Assembly (NCBI GenBank): GCA_009841075.1
Contig: VXMP01000048.1
Location: 1 to 64,000 of the forward strand
From: Acidimicrobiia bacterium
Lineage (GTDB): Bacteria; Actinomycetota; Acidimicrobiia; Spongiisociales; Spongiisociaceae
Direction of reading: 5' to 3'
DNA length: 64,000 bases
Of the stretch, positions 1-8,773 are shown piece after piece. The stretch's first letter is position 1, and every line of letters begins with the position of its first letter. Made by a program: the position numbers and the translations under genes. Below the pieces are notes generated by a model. The model made no database searches. It saw only the letters and a list, made by a program, of their open reading frames with translations, and was not told the origin of the DNA.

Positions 1-1269
1 CCCCTTTACCCCGACGATCCCGACCACGCCGATCATGAAGAACCCAACGCCGCCGGTAAGCGTTACCTGAAGATCGTCAAAAACTTCTTCCAAAACGGCC
101 TCACCAACGTTGACACCACCATCGAGTTTGAAGACATCTTCAACCGCCGGGGCGTGCTGACCGGCAACAAAGTCACCGTCCGGTGCAGCCCCGACCATGA
201 CTGCACCTGGAACGACCGGGGCCCCGTCCCCGCGGAAGGCGAGGATGGACACAAAGCAGGCCTGGAACCCGGAGACGTGTACGCCGTAAGGATGCCCAAC
301 CCCGACGGCCTCTTCGACCCGTACTATGAAGTGCACAACTTCACCTCGGTGCTCAAAGAAGTCACAGAGTTTGAGGTGGAGGACTACCAGGAACCTGAAC
401 AGGAGGACGTCGACAAACAGCGTAACCCAAAGGGTACGGTGCCGGCTAACCCGCGTAGCCGTACCGCTACCTACAGTGTGCCCGGTCATCTGACCTGCGG
501 CGATTTGTTTGGACAAGCCTATGTCTGGACGGTCAAGGAAGAGTTGCTGGTTGCTACCTACTATGTGGAGGTCTACCAGCGGGACGACAACGGCGACGTT
601 GTTGTCCCCTTCGTGGTGACCGGATGCGTGCTGCGCGACCCGGACGAGCCGTACCATCCGATCGTTGAGGAAGTAGACGCCAACGGCGACACAATAATCA
701 ACACGTCAACAGGTCTCCCCCAGTTTGTGAAGGCTTCAGAGCCTCAGATGCGACGCGGCCGGCCCGTGACCGCCGGCGAAGCCCTGCCCGCGACCCGATC
801 CCCCATCACCGACTGCAGCATGGTGGCCGGCGCGGGCACCCCCAAGGGCGACCAGTGCGTCGTCACCTATCATGAGTACACAAGTCCTGATGCCGCCACC
901 GGTGAAGTGCCACGGCCGGACACCGGGCGGCTGCCGAGCGTCGAACACCCCGGTGCCGCCCCCGAATACGAACCACCCACCGAACGTGAAGTCGAAGCCT
1001 GCAACCGCCGCTCCGACCACGAAACCTGCATCAACAAACTCGAAGCAGACGCCCTCAACGACTACTACCGGGCGCTCGAAAAACACGACGCAAAAGTGCA
1101 ACGCTACGAACAAGAACTCGACAAGCTCTACTACGACATCGACGACGACCCCGCCACCCCCGAAACCTTCCGAGGCGAACAGTTCTGGGTCTGCATCCCC
1201 TACGACCAATGGCAACAAGACATAGAAGACGGCATTACCACCGGACAACGCTGCTACCTAGTCGGCTAA
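1..1269 (+). CDS. Hypothetical protein, 5'-truncated by window edge
   Basis: The reading frame is open from base 1, so the GTG at 154 given by the ORF track is probably internal and the true start lies outside the window. At least 422 residues are present. I recognise no family. The middle part has scattered cysteines (TCGDLF, VTGCVL, TDCSMV) and many aromatic and acidic residues, as in exported beta-rich proteins. The C-terminal third is charged, predicted helical and ends with two more cysteines. Codon choice in the last third (many CGA, CAA, GAA, AAA and C-ending codons) looks different from the following genes and may indicate separate ancestry. A strong terminator follows. Function is unknown; conjugal or surface roles would only be guesses. 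Confidence 0.7.
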   Translation, partial: PLYPDDPDHADHEEPNAAGKRYLKIVKNFFQNGLTNVDTTIEFEDIFNRRGVLTGNKVTVRCSPDHDCTWNDRGPVPAEGEDGHKAGLEPGDVYAVRMPNPDGLFDPYYEVHNFTSVLKEVTEFEVEDYQEPEQEDVDKQRNPKGTVPANPRSRTATYSVPGHLTCGDLFGQAYVWTVKEELLVATYYVEVYQRDDNGDVVVPFVVTGCVLRDPDEPYHPIVEEVDANGDTIINTSTGLPQFVKASEPQMRRGRPVTAGEALPATRSPITDCSMVAGAGTPKGDQCVVTYHEYTSPDAATGEVPRPDTGRLPSVEHPGAAPEYEPPTEREVEACNRRSDHETCINKLEADALNDYYRALEKHDAKVQRYEQELDKLYYDIDDDPATPETFRGEQFWVCIPYDQWQQDIEDGITTGQRCYLVG

Positions 1270-1328
1270 CACCCAACCCCTCAACGGATCACATCTGAAA
1301 ATTGCACTCCATGTGAACCGTTCGAACA

Positions 1329-1363
1329 AGCAGAGCCCCCCGCCTTAGTGTGGGGGCTCTGCT
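1329..1363 (+). terminator. Strong hairpin terminator downstream of the first gene
   Basis: A perfect 12-bp inverted repeat (AGCAGAGCCCCC / GGGGGCTCTGCT) with an 11-nt loop lies 60 bases after the first stop codon and before xpt. It is followed by TATTACT rather than a long T-run, so it may be a weak intrinsic terminator or may work on both strands. Confidence 0.7.
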
Positions 1364-1412
1364 ATTACTCGATACCGGCGATTCGCCCGGTTGCTATTAA
1401 TCTTCCCTGCTG

Positions 1413-1973
1413 ATGGATCTGGGACGCTATCTAATCAATCACAGCTCGGTTTCGGGCGACATCATCAGCGTAGACACCTTCCTTAACCATCGTGTGGATC
1501 CCGAGGTTATCGGAGAGATCGGGCGGCGGATCGCTTCCCTGGCCGGTCCGCTTTCCCCGGATATTCTGGTGACCGCCGAGGCCAGCGGGATTCCCCCGGC
1601 TGTTTGCGCCGCCCGGGAGCTGTCGCTCCCCTTGGTGTATGCCAAAAAGTACGTTCTGCCCGGCACCCGCCAGGCGGTTAGCAAAGAGGTGCGGTCGGCC
1701 ACCAAAGGGTTTGAATACACCATCGAAATACGCAAGCACGTCATTGAACCGGGGATGAAAGCCCTGGTGGTAGACGATTTCCTGGCCCAAGGGCGGACGG
1801 CTTTGGCGTTGGGAGAGATCATTGAAGAACTCGGGGCGGAAATGTTGGGTGCGGTGTTCGCCATCGAAAAGGCCTGGGTGGGGGCACGCAGCCTGATCGA
1901 AGCCCGCGGGTGGCCGGTCTGGTCGGTCATCAAGGTGGTCTCGGTGGAGGATGGCCGGATCCGACTTGGCTGA
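1413..1973 (+). CDS. xpt: Xanthine phosphoribosyltransferase
   Basis: This 186-aa protein resembles Xpt, which joins xanthine to PRPP to make XMP in purine salvage. Near the N-terminus it has the Xpt-like VDTFLNHRVDP segment. A type I PRTase PRPP-binding loop, LVVDDFLAQGRTA, lies around residues 113-125. Length matches the family (about 190 aa). The ATG at 1413 puts these motifs in normal register. The thioesterase gene starts 23 bases before its stop, so the two are probably co-transcribed. No purine riboswitch is evident in the short upstream gap. Adenine phosphoribosyltransferase is the main alternative, but the FLNH motif favours Xpt. Confidence 0.85.
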   Translation: MDLGRYLINHSSVSGDIISVDTFLNHRVDPEVIGEIGRRIASLAGPLSPDILVTAEASGIPPAVCAARELSLPLVYAKKYVLPGTRQAVSKEVRSATKGFEYTIEIRKHVIEPGMKALVVDDFLAQGRTALALGEIIEELGAEMLGAVFAIEKAWVGARSLIEARGWPVWSVIKVVSVEDGRIRLG

Positions 1974-2439
1974 ACCGGACCGTTCGATCAGTCGGCTGGC
2001 GGATGCCTTACGTCAGCACACCGGCAACGGCTGCTTCGCCTGCGGCCTGGACAACCCGATCGGCCTGCACGTCGACAACTTTCGCTACGAAGCGGATCAG
2101 GTAGTGGCCTCTTTCGTCCCTCGCTCCTCCCTCCAGGGGACGGTCGGCAACCTGCACGGCGGTATTTCGGCTACGGCTTTGGATGAGATCATGGTCTGGG
2201 CGGGCATCCTTCAAGAAGACGTCCTGTCGGTCACAGGCAAGATGGAGCTTCGCTATCACCGTCCGGTGGGGGTTTCCGACGAGATAGAGCTGCGGGGACG
2301 GGTCGAGGAACGGCGCGGGAGCAGGCTCCGTATCATCGGAACCCTGGGGGTCAGAGACCAACCGGTGGCGGTGTCCGGTAAGGGGCTCTATCTGGTCAGC
2401 CACCAGATGGCCGACCTTATAGCGGAAGCCTCCCGCTAA
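1951..2439 (+). CDS. PaaI-type hotdog-fold thioesterase
   Basis: This 162-aa protein has the hotdog thioesterase pattern: an N-terminal CFACGLDNPIGL segment, then GNLHGGISATALDE, where His-Gly-Gly and the Asp/Glu of the central helix are the usual active-site elements. Such enzymes hydrolyse acyl-CoA thioesters in the cytosol; the substrate cannot be told from sequence. The start overlaps xpt by 23 bases. The CFxCGxxNPxGL signature is common in actinobacterial 4HBT-family proteins. Confidence 0.75.
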   Translation: MAGSDLAEPDRSISRLADALRQHTGNGCFACGLDNPIGLHVDNFRYEADQVVASFVPRSSLQGTVGNLHGGISATALDEIMVWAGILQEDVLSVTGKMELRYHRPVGVSDEIELRGRVEERRGSRLRIIGTLGVRDQPVAVSGKGLYLVSHQMADLIAEASR

Positions 2440-2762
2440 CGCTCACGGAGGTTTTCGGTCCAGTCGAGCCAGTCGGAGTAGTAGGAACGGACCCTTTCCC
2501 GGTGACGATCCCGTTCCATCCGGCTTATGATCCTGGACAGCACCCGCACCAAGGTAGCCACTATCAGCAGCCCTCCGCAGATGCGGGCCGCTACCAAAGG
2601 GCCGGTCAGGAAGGCGGTATCACAGTCGAGGAGTCCGAATTGGCACAAGCCGTATCCGGTGCCACCGGTCAACAAGCTGATCAGGATTACCAGCGGGATG
2701 ATCGCCATCAGCAGGGCGACCAGGATAAGAGCTCCCCGTAGTGCCTTCAGAAACCCGATCAC
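2436..2762 (-). CDS. Small two-helix membrane protein
   Basis: This 108-aa protein has two hydrophobic segments, roughly residues 10-34 and 52-80, separated by a loop with two cysteines (GLCQFGLLDCD). A basic, aromatic C-terminal tail (RDRHRERVRSYYSDWLDW) is probably cytoplasmic. I recognise no family. Its end overlaps the convergent thioesterase gene by four bases. It lies upstream of thyA on the same strand with a 31-base gap, but nothing links their functions. Confidence 0.55.
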   Translation of the reverse strand: MIGFLKALRGALILVALLMAIIPLVILISLLTGGTGYGLCQFGLLDCDTAFLTGPLVAARICGGLLIVATLVRVLSRIISRMERDRHRERVRSYYSDWLDWTENLRER

Positions 2763-2793
2763 AACCGTCGAATATTACCCGCCTACTCCTTGT

Positions 2794-3588
2794 CTACACC
2801 GCGATCGGAGCTTTGATAACGGGATGAGGGTCGTAGCCGATCACCTGGATGTCGTCGTAGGTGTAGGAATAGAGGTCGGTCTGGGCGGACAAAGCCAGCC
2901 GAGGTAGGGGGCGAGGGGGTCGTTTCAGCTGGAGGTCGGCCTGCTCGACATGGTTGCGATAGAGGTGGACGTCGCCGAAGGTGTGGACGAAATCGCCGGG
3001 GCGGAGCCCGGTGACCTGGGCGACCATCGCCAAGAGCAGCGCGTAGGAGGCGATGTTGAACGGCACCCCCAGGAAGACGTCGGCGCTGCGCTGATAGAGG
3101 GAAAGGCTTAAGCGACCCTCGCTCACATAGAACTGGAACAGCACATGGCAGGGAGGAAGCGCCATCTTCGGTAGATCGGAAACGTTCCAGGCCGACACCA
3201 CCAACCGTCTGGAGTCGGGGTCGGTTCTAATCCGATCCACCACCTCGGTCAGCTGGTCGACGGTCCGGCCGTCGGCACCGTTCCAGCTTCTCCACTGCAC
3301 CCCGTAGATAGGCCCGAGATCACCGGTGGCGGGGTCGGCCCATTCGTCCCAGATCGAAACCCCATTCCGGTTCAGATACCCGACATTGGAATCGCCCTGC
3401 AGGAACCAAAGCAGCTCGTGGATAACCGAGCGTAGATGGATTTTTTTGGTCGTGACCAGCGGAAACCCTTCCTCTAGGTCGAAGCGGAGCTGCCTGCCGA
3501 AGAGGCTGAAGGTTCCTACGCCGGTACGGTCTTTCTTGGGGACGCCATGGTGTCGAACCTCCTCCAGCAGGTTCAGATACTGTCTCAC
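2794..3588 (-). CDS. thyA: Thymidylate synthase
   Basis: This is a 264-aa ThyA, the normal bacterial length. It converts dUMP to dTMP using methylenetetrahydrofolate. The active-site cysteine sits in [12 protein letters not shown]. The N-terminal phosphate-binding segment ([13 protein letters not shown]) and the folate-side region ([19 protein letters not shown]) are intact. It ends in the conserved hydrophobic-Ala-Val terminus. No dihydrofolate reductase gene is adjacent. The ATG start gives the standard [11 protein letters not shown] beginning. Confidence 0.95.
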   Translation of the reverse strand: MRQYLNLLEEVRHHGVPKKDRTGVGTFSLFGRQLRFDLEEGFPLVTTKKIHLRSVIHELLWFLQGDSNVGYLNRNGVSIWDEWADPATGDLGPIYGVQWRSWNGADGRTVDQLTEVVDRIRTDPDSRRLVVSAWNVSDLPKMALPPCHVLFQFYVSEGRLSLSLYQRSADVFLGVPFNIASYALLLAMVAQVTGLRPGDFVHTFGDVHLYRNHVEQADLQLKRPPRPLPRLALSAQTDLYSYTYDDIQVIGYDPHPVIKAPIAV

Positions 3589-3614
3589 CTTCTACCGACC
3601 CATTACCCGGCCGC

Positions 3615-4352
3615 TCAGAAGGGTCCCGAAAACCAGCAATCCAAAACCGCCCCATCCCCCTCGATCAGCAGATCATCAGAACCGGCCCGGTTCCAAAGAT
3701 AAAGATAGAGATCCGAGGCTCGGCCGGTGACCGTGCAGCCGGCCGGCCCCTCTCCCCCTTCCAGGCCGGGAGAAGCCTCCGGTCCGAGCGATGCGGTCCA
3801 CCGACGATCGGTGTCGGAGGCCACCACCCGCAGAGTCAGAGGTTCAGGTGTCCGGGGGCCTCGATCGGGAAGAGACAGGAAAAACACCATCAGCTCGTCG
3901 ATTCCGTCCGAGGCGAAGTCCGGATCGAAGCCGGTCAACTCTCCGACGGTCAGCTCGATGTCCACCCGATGGATGGCGGTTTCGTGAGCTTGTCGACGAG
4001 CCCAGAAAGCCCGAGGGCTGGTTAGCCCCCTCCACTTCCAGCACTCCAGATCATCAGGGGCCTCCTCCAGGGCCGTTACCACCCGGCGGTGTCCTTGCCG
4101 GAACCAATCCACCAGCTGCTGGTCGGGGGGCCATCCGTCGGGGGTGATTTCCTCCCGCCCGGGGCGCTCGGTTCGTTTTTCCAGAATTATGGTGCCGGCC
4201 CAGCGGTGCACCCAGCCGAGATGTCGTAAAAGTTGGCGTAACTTCCAGTCCGGACAAGATGGCACCGGAGTGTCCAAGGGGAGGTCGGCTGCGATTGCGG
4301 CCATTCTTTTCCCATCAAGGTCGAGAGCTTCGATCAGCCGGTCGGTGTTCAT
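3615..4352 (-). CDS. Maleylpyruvate isomerase-family (mycothiol-type) protein
   Basis: The 245-aa product starts with a DinB-like four-helix region carrying VPSCPDWKLRQLLRHLGWVH, the pattern of actinobacterial MDMPI N-terminal domains. The histidines there and in RRQAHETAIHRVD usually bind a metal. A C-terminal MDMPI_C-like part follows. Some relatives use mycothiol; the substrate here is unknown. The ORF track starts at 4412, but the ATG at 4352 overlaps the upstream gene's TGA as ATGA and places the domain normally, so I prefer it. The two genes are probably translationally coupled. Confidence 0.75.
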   Translation of the reverse strand: MNTDRLIEALDLDGKRMAAIAADLPLDTPVPSCPDWKLRQLLRHLGWVHRWAGTIILEKRTERPGREEITPDGWPPDQQLVDWFRQGHRRVVTALEEAPDDLECWKWRGLTSPRAFWARRQAHETAIHRVDIELTVGELTGFDPDFASDGIDELMVFFLSLPDRGPRTPEPLTLRVVASDTDRRWTASLGPEASPGLEGGEGPAGCTVTGRASDLYLYLWNRAGSDDLLIEGDGAVLDCWFSGPF

Positions 4353-4573
4353 ATTGTCTCGCCACCTCCGAGGGGGATTCTTAACACCAGATGATCTTCC
4401 TCCACCGACCAAACCGACGCTCCGATCAGGGCGAAATCGGTGTAGTCGGTCTCGGCGGCTTCGAGAAACGCCTTGCGTCCCTCCCCCGCCACCGGAGGCA
4501 ACGGGCGCTGCCTGACCGCCTCGGCACGGTCACGGAAACGCCCGAGCATTGCGTCTACATCAAACTGCGCCAT
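4349..4573 (-). CDS. Small hypothetical protein coupled to the MDMPI-family gene
   Basis: This 74-aa protein has a purine-rich GGAAAGGGGAAG stretch before its ATG. It ends with ATGA overlapping the next gene. The sequence is a helical N-terminal half (VDAMLGRFRDRAEAVRQR) and a short beta-like C-terminal half (VWSVEEDHLVLRIPL). I do not recognise a family. Tight coupling suggests it acts with, or is regulated together with, the MDMPI-family protein. Confidence 0.6.
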   Translation of the reverse strand: MAQFDVDAMLGRFRDRAEAVRQRPLPPVAGEGRKAFLEAAETDYTDFALIGASVWSVEEDHLVLRIPLGGGETI

Positions 4574-4639
4574 AGCCTTCCCCTTTTCCGATCTTTGAAG
4601 TTGCCGTGTGCTAAACCAGGGTACTCGTTCGGTAACCGG

Positions 4640-5737
4640 TCAGTCATCCGGCGGGTTTTCGTCTTCTCCGCTCGGTTCCTCCACCTGGTGTCGCTCGATG
4701 TAGGTGGACAGAAACGCCTGGATGATGGCCGCCCCGGGAAGGGCGACAATAGCCCCGACCGGACCGAGCAGGCTACTCCCCATCAGCACCGAACCGAACG
4801 ATATGGCGGGATGCAGCGACATCGTCCTGGCAGTAATCCGTGGGGCCAGCAGAAAATTCTCGACCTGCTGATAGCCCACTATCCCCAACAGGGTGATGAG
4901 CGCCGAGAGCGGGCTGACGGTCAGGGCGACCAGCACCGGTGCAACACCGGCCAGGTAGGTACCCACCGCCGGTACGAACTGGGAGATCACCCCCACCCAT
5001 ACCGACAGGGCCATGCTGTAGGGGATGCCCAGGAACTCCAGGAAAAGGTAGGTGAAGCCAGCCGAAATCAGGGCTAGAAGACCTCGGGAATAGACGTATC
5101 CACCGGTCTTCCGGATGGCGATTTCCCAGATATACCTCACCTCGGCCTGCCGGTCGGGACGCACCACCGAAAGCACCAGGTTGCGGAAACGGGGGCCGTC
5201 TGCCAACAGATAGAAGGTGAACAACCCGATGGTTAAGACCTGCAAAACCAGGTGTAATGCCAGAGTGCCTATCCCTAAGACCCCGCTGGCCAGAGAGGAG
5301 GCGTAGGTTAGGAGAGAACCTTGAATATCGAGCGCTCCCTCTGAAATGTTGGACAGGTTCAATTCCAGTCCGAATCGAACGTTGAGGAAGACGCTCATGT
5401 CGGAGAACCAGTCGGGGAAGTTGGACACCAGGGAAGCCATCTCGGTGACCAAGGGGGGCAGGGTGATCCCCACGAACAGGACGAGCAATATCGCCGACCC
5501 CAGGAACACCAGACCGGTAGCCAAGCCTCTTCGCATGCCTCGCCGGGCGAAGTAGTCGACAGCCGGTTCCAAAGCGAAGGAGGCGAACAACGACAACAGG
5601 ATGGCCAAGAAAAAGCCCCGCAACCGGAGAACCGCCCACACCAGCAGCCCGGTAGCCAGAGACGCCCCTATTATCAGAAAAATCAGACGGGGGATCCAAG
5701 GGGGCATACCGTCGGGGCGCTTGCTATGTTCCTCCAC
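4640..5737 (-). CDS. AI-2E/PerM-family permease
   Basis: This 365-aa polytopic membrane protein has the family layout: two or three N-terminal helices, a long amphipathic extracytoplasmic region (about residues 90-150), then a C-terminal helix bundle. The segment FVPAVGTYLAGVAPVLVAL resembles the conserved P-x-G-x-x-x-x-x-x-P region of AI-2E transporters. Members export diverse small molecules or act as Na+/H+ exchangers, so a quorum-sensing role should not be assumed. The C-terminus is acidic (EEPSGEDENPPDD). Confidence 0.8.
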   Translation of the reverse strand: MEEHSKRPDGMPPWIPRLIFLIIGASLATGLLVWAVLRLRGFFLAILLSLFASFALEPAVDYFARRGMRRGLATGLVFLGSAILLVLFVGITLPPLVTEMASLVSNFPDWFSDMSVFLNVRFGLELNLSNISEGALDIQGSLLTYASSLASGVLGIGTLALHLVLQVLTIGLFTFYLLADGPRFRNLVLSVVRPDRQAEVRYIWEIAIRKTGGYVYSRGLLALISAGFTYLFLEFLGIPYSMALSVWVGVISQFVPAVGTYLAGVAPVLVALTVSPLSALITLLGIVGYQQVENFLLAPRITARTMSLHPAISFGSVLMGSSLLGPVGAIVALPGAAIIQAFLSTYIERHQVEEPSGEDENPPDD

Positions 5738-5852
5738 GTTTAAAGAGGCTAACAGTTAGAGGTGACCGCCTTCTACCCCCGGCTCGGAAAGAACGAGTGG
5801 ACCAGGAGGGTATCTATTATGGGAACCTTGACCGCTCCATAAATCGGCTTTT

Positions 5853-7793
5853 ATGAACCCTGATCAGATCGTTTGGAAGGCTTCGGAAGAAGAGCTGGCC
5901 CGTTCCCGCACCGCAGATTTCATGGCCGTCCACGGGATTCAAACCTACCAAGACCTGGTCACACGATCCATCGGCGAACCCGAATGGTTCTGGAAGGCAG
6001 CCATCGACTACCTGGGGATTCCGTTTGCAAGGCCGTTCCACACCCTGGTGGACACCGGTGTCGGAATCCAATATCCCCGCTGGTTCGAGGGCGGGGCCCT
6101 AAACCTCTCCGAGATCTGTGTCGACCGCTGGGCCGACCAGGACGAGGGGCGAACCGCCCTGGTGTCGGAGCGAGAGGATGGGGAGCGGTGCCGGTTCAGC
6201 TTCGGAGAGCTGCTCGAGGCGGTGGAGCGGGCCGCGGGCGCTTTCGTCGAGGCCGGCGTCAAGCGAGGCGACACCTTGGCGGTCTATCTGCCGATGATTC
6301 CCGAGGCGATTATTTCGATGTTGGCCGCCGCCCGGATAGGCGCTATCTATGTGCCTATCTTCTCGGGATTCGGCCCCGAGGCGGTCGCCTCCCGTCTGAT
6401 GGCTTCGCAACCCACCGTGGTGGTAACCGCCGACGGATACACCCGCAAGGGCAAAGCCATCGACATGAAGACGACCGCCGACCGGGCGATCCGCTCTTCG
6501 GGTATCAACCCCCGGGTGGTGGTGGTTGCCAACCTGGGGCGGACCGACACTCCCTGGATGGATGGTCGGGATCGATGGTGGGAAGATTCCCTGCAATCCG
6601 CTCCCCGGCTTAAGGCGGTGGCCACCGAAAGCGAAGAACCGGTTCTGCTGGCCTACACGTCCGGTACCACCGGTATGCCTAAGGGGGTGGTGCACGTCCA
6701 TGGCGGCCTGGGCGTGAAGCTGGCTGTCGAAGGAGCTTTCCAGTTCGAAATCGGCCCCGAGGATCGGTTGATGTGGATGACCGATATGGGCTGGATTATG
6801 GGTCCTTGGATGGTGATAGCCGGTTTGTCGAACGGTGCTTCGTTGGGCTGCTACGACGGCGCTCCCGACTATCCGACCCCGGGACGGCCTTGGCAGCTGG
6901 TCGAGTCGCTCGGACTCACCGTGCTCGGCATTTCCCCCACCCTGATCCGGGCTCTCCAGCCCTCAGGAGCCGATTTTGCCGCCCGGTCTGATCTGTCCTC
7001 CTTGCGGGCGTTCGGTTCAACCGGCGAGCCTTGGAATCCCGGCCCGTGGTGGTGGCTGTTCCAGGATATAGGCGGCGAGAAGATCCCGATTATCAACATC
7101 TCGGGCGGAACCGAGGTGGGTGCCTGCCTGCTCACAGCCCACGTTCTGCAAGGGCTTAAACCGACTTCGCTGGGAGGCCCGGCCTTGGGCATGGCGGTGG
7201 AGGTCTTCGACCCGCAGGGCCGCCCCCTACGAGGCGAGGTGGGGGAGCTGGTCTGCACCCGGGCCTGGCCGGGAATGACCCGAGGTTTCTGGGGGGGAGA
7301 CGACCGCTACCTGGAAACTTACTGGAACCGTTGGCCCGATACCTGGGTGCATGGCGACTGGGCATCAACCGACGAAGACGGGTTCTGGTATCTCCACGGG
7401 CGCTCCGACGACACCCTGAACGTGGCGGGCAAACGGGTGGGCCCGGCCGAGATCGAATCGGCGGTGGTAGCCCATCCGCAGGTGGTAATGGCTGCCGCCA
7501 TCGGGGTTCCGCATCCGGTTAAGGGTGAGGCCATCGTGGTGTACGCCGTGACTACCGCGGAGGCCGATACCGACCCTGACCTGGCCGCAGCCCTTGCCGA
7601 TCTGGTGGTAGAACATCTGGGGAAGGCCTTCCGTCCCCTGGCGATAGAGCTGGTGGACGACCTACCCAGAACCCGGTCTGCCAAGATCATGCGGCGGGTG
7701 GTGCGAGCCCGGGCACTAGGCGAAGACCCCGGCGATCTGGCCGGCCTGGAAAACCCGGCGGCAGTGGAAGCCATCGACCAACTCCACCTCTAA
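5853..7793 (+). CDS. AMP-forming acyl-CoA synthetase (acetyl-CoA synthetase-like)
   Basis: This 646-aa member of the ANL adenylating family activates a carboxylate with ATP and CoA. The P-loop AYTSGTTGMPKGVVH lies near residue 270. ISGGTEVG follows around residue 415. The hinge and CoA region GRSDDTLNVAGKRVGPAEIE lies near residue 515. The catalytic lysine is in PRTRSAKIMRR near the C-terminus. Length and the N-terminal FWKAAIDYLGI region fit the acetyl-/propionyl-CoA synthetase branch rather than long-chain ligases. It stands alone between divergent and repeat sequence. Acetate or propionate is a reasonable but unproven substrate. Confidence 0.85.
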   Translation: MNPDQIVWKASEEELARSRTADFMAVHGIQTYQDLVTRSIGEPEWFWKAAIDYLGIPFARPFHTLVDTGVGIQYPRWFEGGALNLSEICVDRWADQDEGRTALVSEREDGERCRFSFGELLEAVERAAGAFVEAGVKRGDTLAVYLPMIPEAIISMLAAARIGAIYVPIFSGFGPEAVASRLMASQPTVVVTADGYTRKGKAIDMKTTADRAIRSSGINPRVVVVANLGRTDTPWMDGRDRWWEDSLQSAPRLKAVATESEEPVLLAYTSGTTGMPKGVVHVHGGLGVKLAVEGAFQFEIGPEDRLMWMTDMGWIMGPWMVIAGLSNGASLGCYDGAPDYPTPGRPWQLVESLGLTVLGISPTLIRALQPSGADFAARSDLSSLRAFGSTGEPWNPGPWWWLFQDIGGEKIPIINISGGTEVGACLLTAHVLQGLKPTSLGGPALGMAVEVFDPQGRPLRGEVGELVCTRAWPGMTRGFWGGDDRYLETYWNRWPDTWVHGDWASTDEDGFWYLHGRSDDTLNVAGKRVGPAEIESAVVAHPQVVMAAAIGVPHPVKGEAIVVYAVTTAEADTDPDLAAALADLVVEHLGKAFRPLAIELVDDLPRTRSAKIMRRVVRARALGEDPGDLAGLENPAAVEAIDQLHL

Positions 7794-7795
7794 GC

Positions 7796-8180
7796 ACTCC
7801 AACCGAGAGACGCAGCGGCCTTTTATTTAGGTAAACCTAAGGTGCTTAGGGATTTTTTCGCGTTCCCGAAATTAGGGGTTGAATTTGTCTGAAAGTCATG
7901 ATACGTAGTGGGTTGCCAAGCACCGAAGGCCGGGCAAGAGGTAGGTATCCCGATCGGATCCCCGGCAACTCAGGGAACATAAAACGTATGGAGCGAAAGC
8001 CAAACAGTAGTCTCCCGGCTTCAGTCCGGGCATGGCTGACCACGCTCCTTTTTCGGTGGCGGAGGCGGGGGCTGGGACCCGGCGTAGCCGGGCGAGGTGG
8101 GCCGTTTTTCGCGTTCTCCTGAGTGTTTTCCCTGTTTATGGGGGTTTCTGTGAATCTAAGTTTCAGAGCTTTATAAGGTG
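7796..8180 (+). repeat. Dispersed structured repeat, copy 1
   Basis: About 385 bases right after the synthetase stop codon are repeated at 22554-22939 in the same orientation. The core (about 7851-8118) is nearly identical. It contains GGTTGCC...GGCAAC arms, a GCGAAAGC GNRA-type loop, the hairpin CCCGG-CTTCAGT-CCGGG, and CCCGGC-GTA-GCCGGG. Both edges of the core carry TTTTTCGCGTTC as a direct repeat. No long ORF spans it; the short reverse ORF (MVSHARTEAG...) is shared by both copies but looks spurious. The CTTCAGT hairpin followed by GGCATGGCT recalls the 3' part of IS200/IS605 guide-type (omega) RNAs, so it may be a tnpB-less remnant or an independent ncRNA. Confidence 0.8.
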
Positions 8181-8218
8181 TCGTTTTGATCTACGAACTC
8201 AGCGGAAGCCCAAGGCTC

Positions 8219-8285
8219 TGGTCGAGAAATGGCCCCCCGGTTGTCGTCTGAACCCTCTTGAAATGGTTTTCGGAGTGCTCCAACC
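8219..8285 (+). repeat. Degenerate repeat segment related to the left flank of copy 2
   Basis: This stretch (TGGTCGAGAAATGGCC... ending GTGCTCCAACC) aligns with 22492-22562 (TGGTTCGGGAACCTGGCC... ending ATACTCCAACC). It lies downstream of repeat copy 1 but upstream of repeat copy 2, suggesting a larger, partly decayed repeat unit. The rest of the gap up to 8414 shows no convincing gene. Confidence 0.5.
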
Positions 8286-8414
8286 AAACCCAAGCGCACT
8301 TAATTTTAGGTTTCGTCGCCTGTTCCAAGATTCGTCCCAAAACTGCCTAAAGAGTGGAGAGTGGCCGCAGGCAGAATGCAAGAACCGCGCCTCTTCCAGG
8401 GCGGCGAGGCCCGG

Positions 8415-8768
8415 TTATCCCCCGCCCGATTGGTCCATTATGTAGCGGGATACCCTCAGAATCTGCTCTTCGGAAAGGGTGTTGCGGAAGGATGGCATCC
8501 TCCCGATTCCCGAGGAGATCGACTGGACGAAATAGCGCTCCGGCTTGCCCACGGAAGTGGCCTCCTCCCCTACCAGCGCTACTCCTGTTCCACCTCGCAG
8601 GTCGGAACCGTGGCAACGGGCGCAGAGCTGCACGTATATGACCTCGCCGGTGGCATCCTCCGGTAGGTCCGTGCCTCCGCAGGACGTCACCGCCAGGACC
8701 AAGGTGAGGCAGGCTGCCATCCAGAGAGCCGCCTGCCCGACTTGCTTCGCCGGTTTTGCCCGACCCAC
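8415..8768 (-). CDS. Monohaem cytochrome c lipoprotein
   Basis: The 117-aa protein has a lipoprotein signal: a hydrophobic segment ending AVTSC, with cysteine the likely lipidated residue. A class I cytochrome c domain follows, with haem motif CARCH and a probable distal methionine in GRMPSFRNTLS. It should sit outside the membrane and carry electrons. It is the last gene of a three-gene group facing the molybdenum hydroxylase, which lacks an FAD domain. This cytochrome is therefore a candidate electron acceptor for that enzyme or its partner (inference). Confidence 0.85.
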   Translation of the reverse strand: MGRAKPAKQVGQAALWMAACLTLVLAVTSCGGTDLPEDATGEVIYVQLCARCHGSDLRGGTGVALVGEEATSVGKPERYFVQSISSGIGRMPSFRNTLSEEQILRVSRYIMDQSGGG

Positions 8769-8773
8769 CGGCC

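Noticed and set aside
7827-7840. TTAGGTAAACCTAA palindrome as an iron-regulator (DtxR/IdeR) box
   Set aside because: It lacks the central 5 bp of the known 19-bp box and lies inside the repeat element downstream of a gene.
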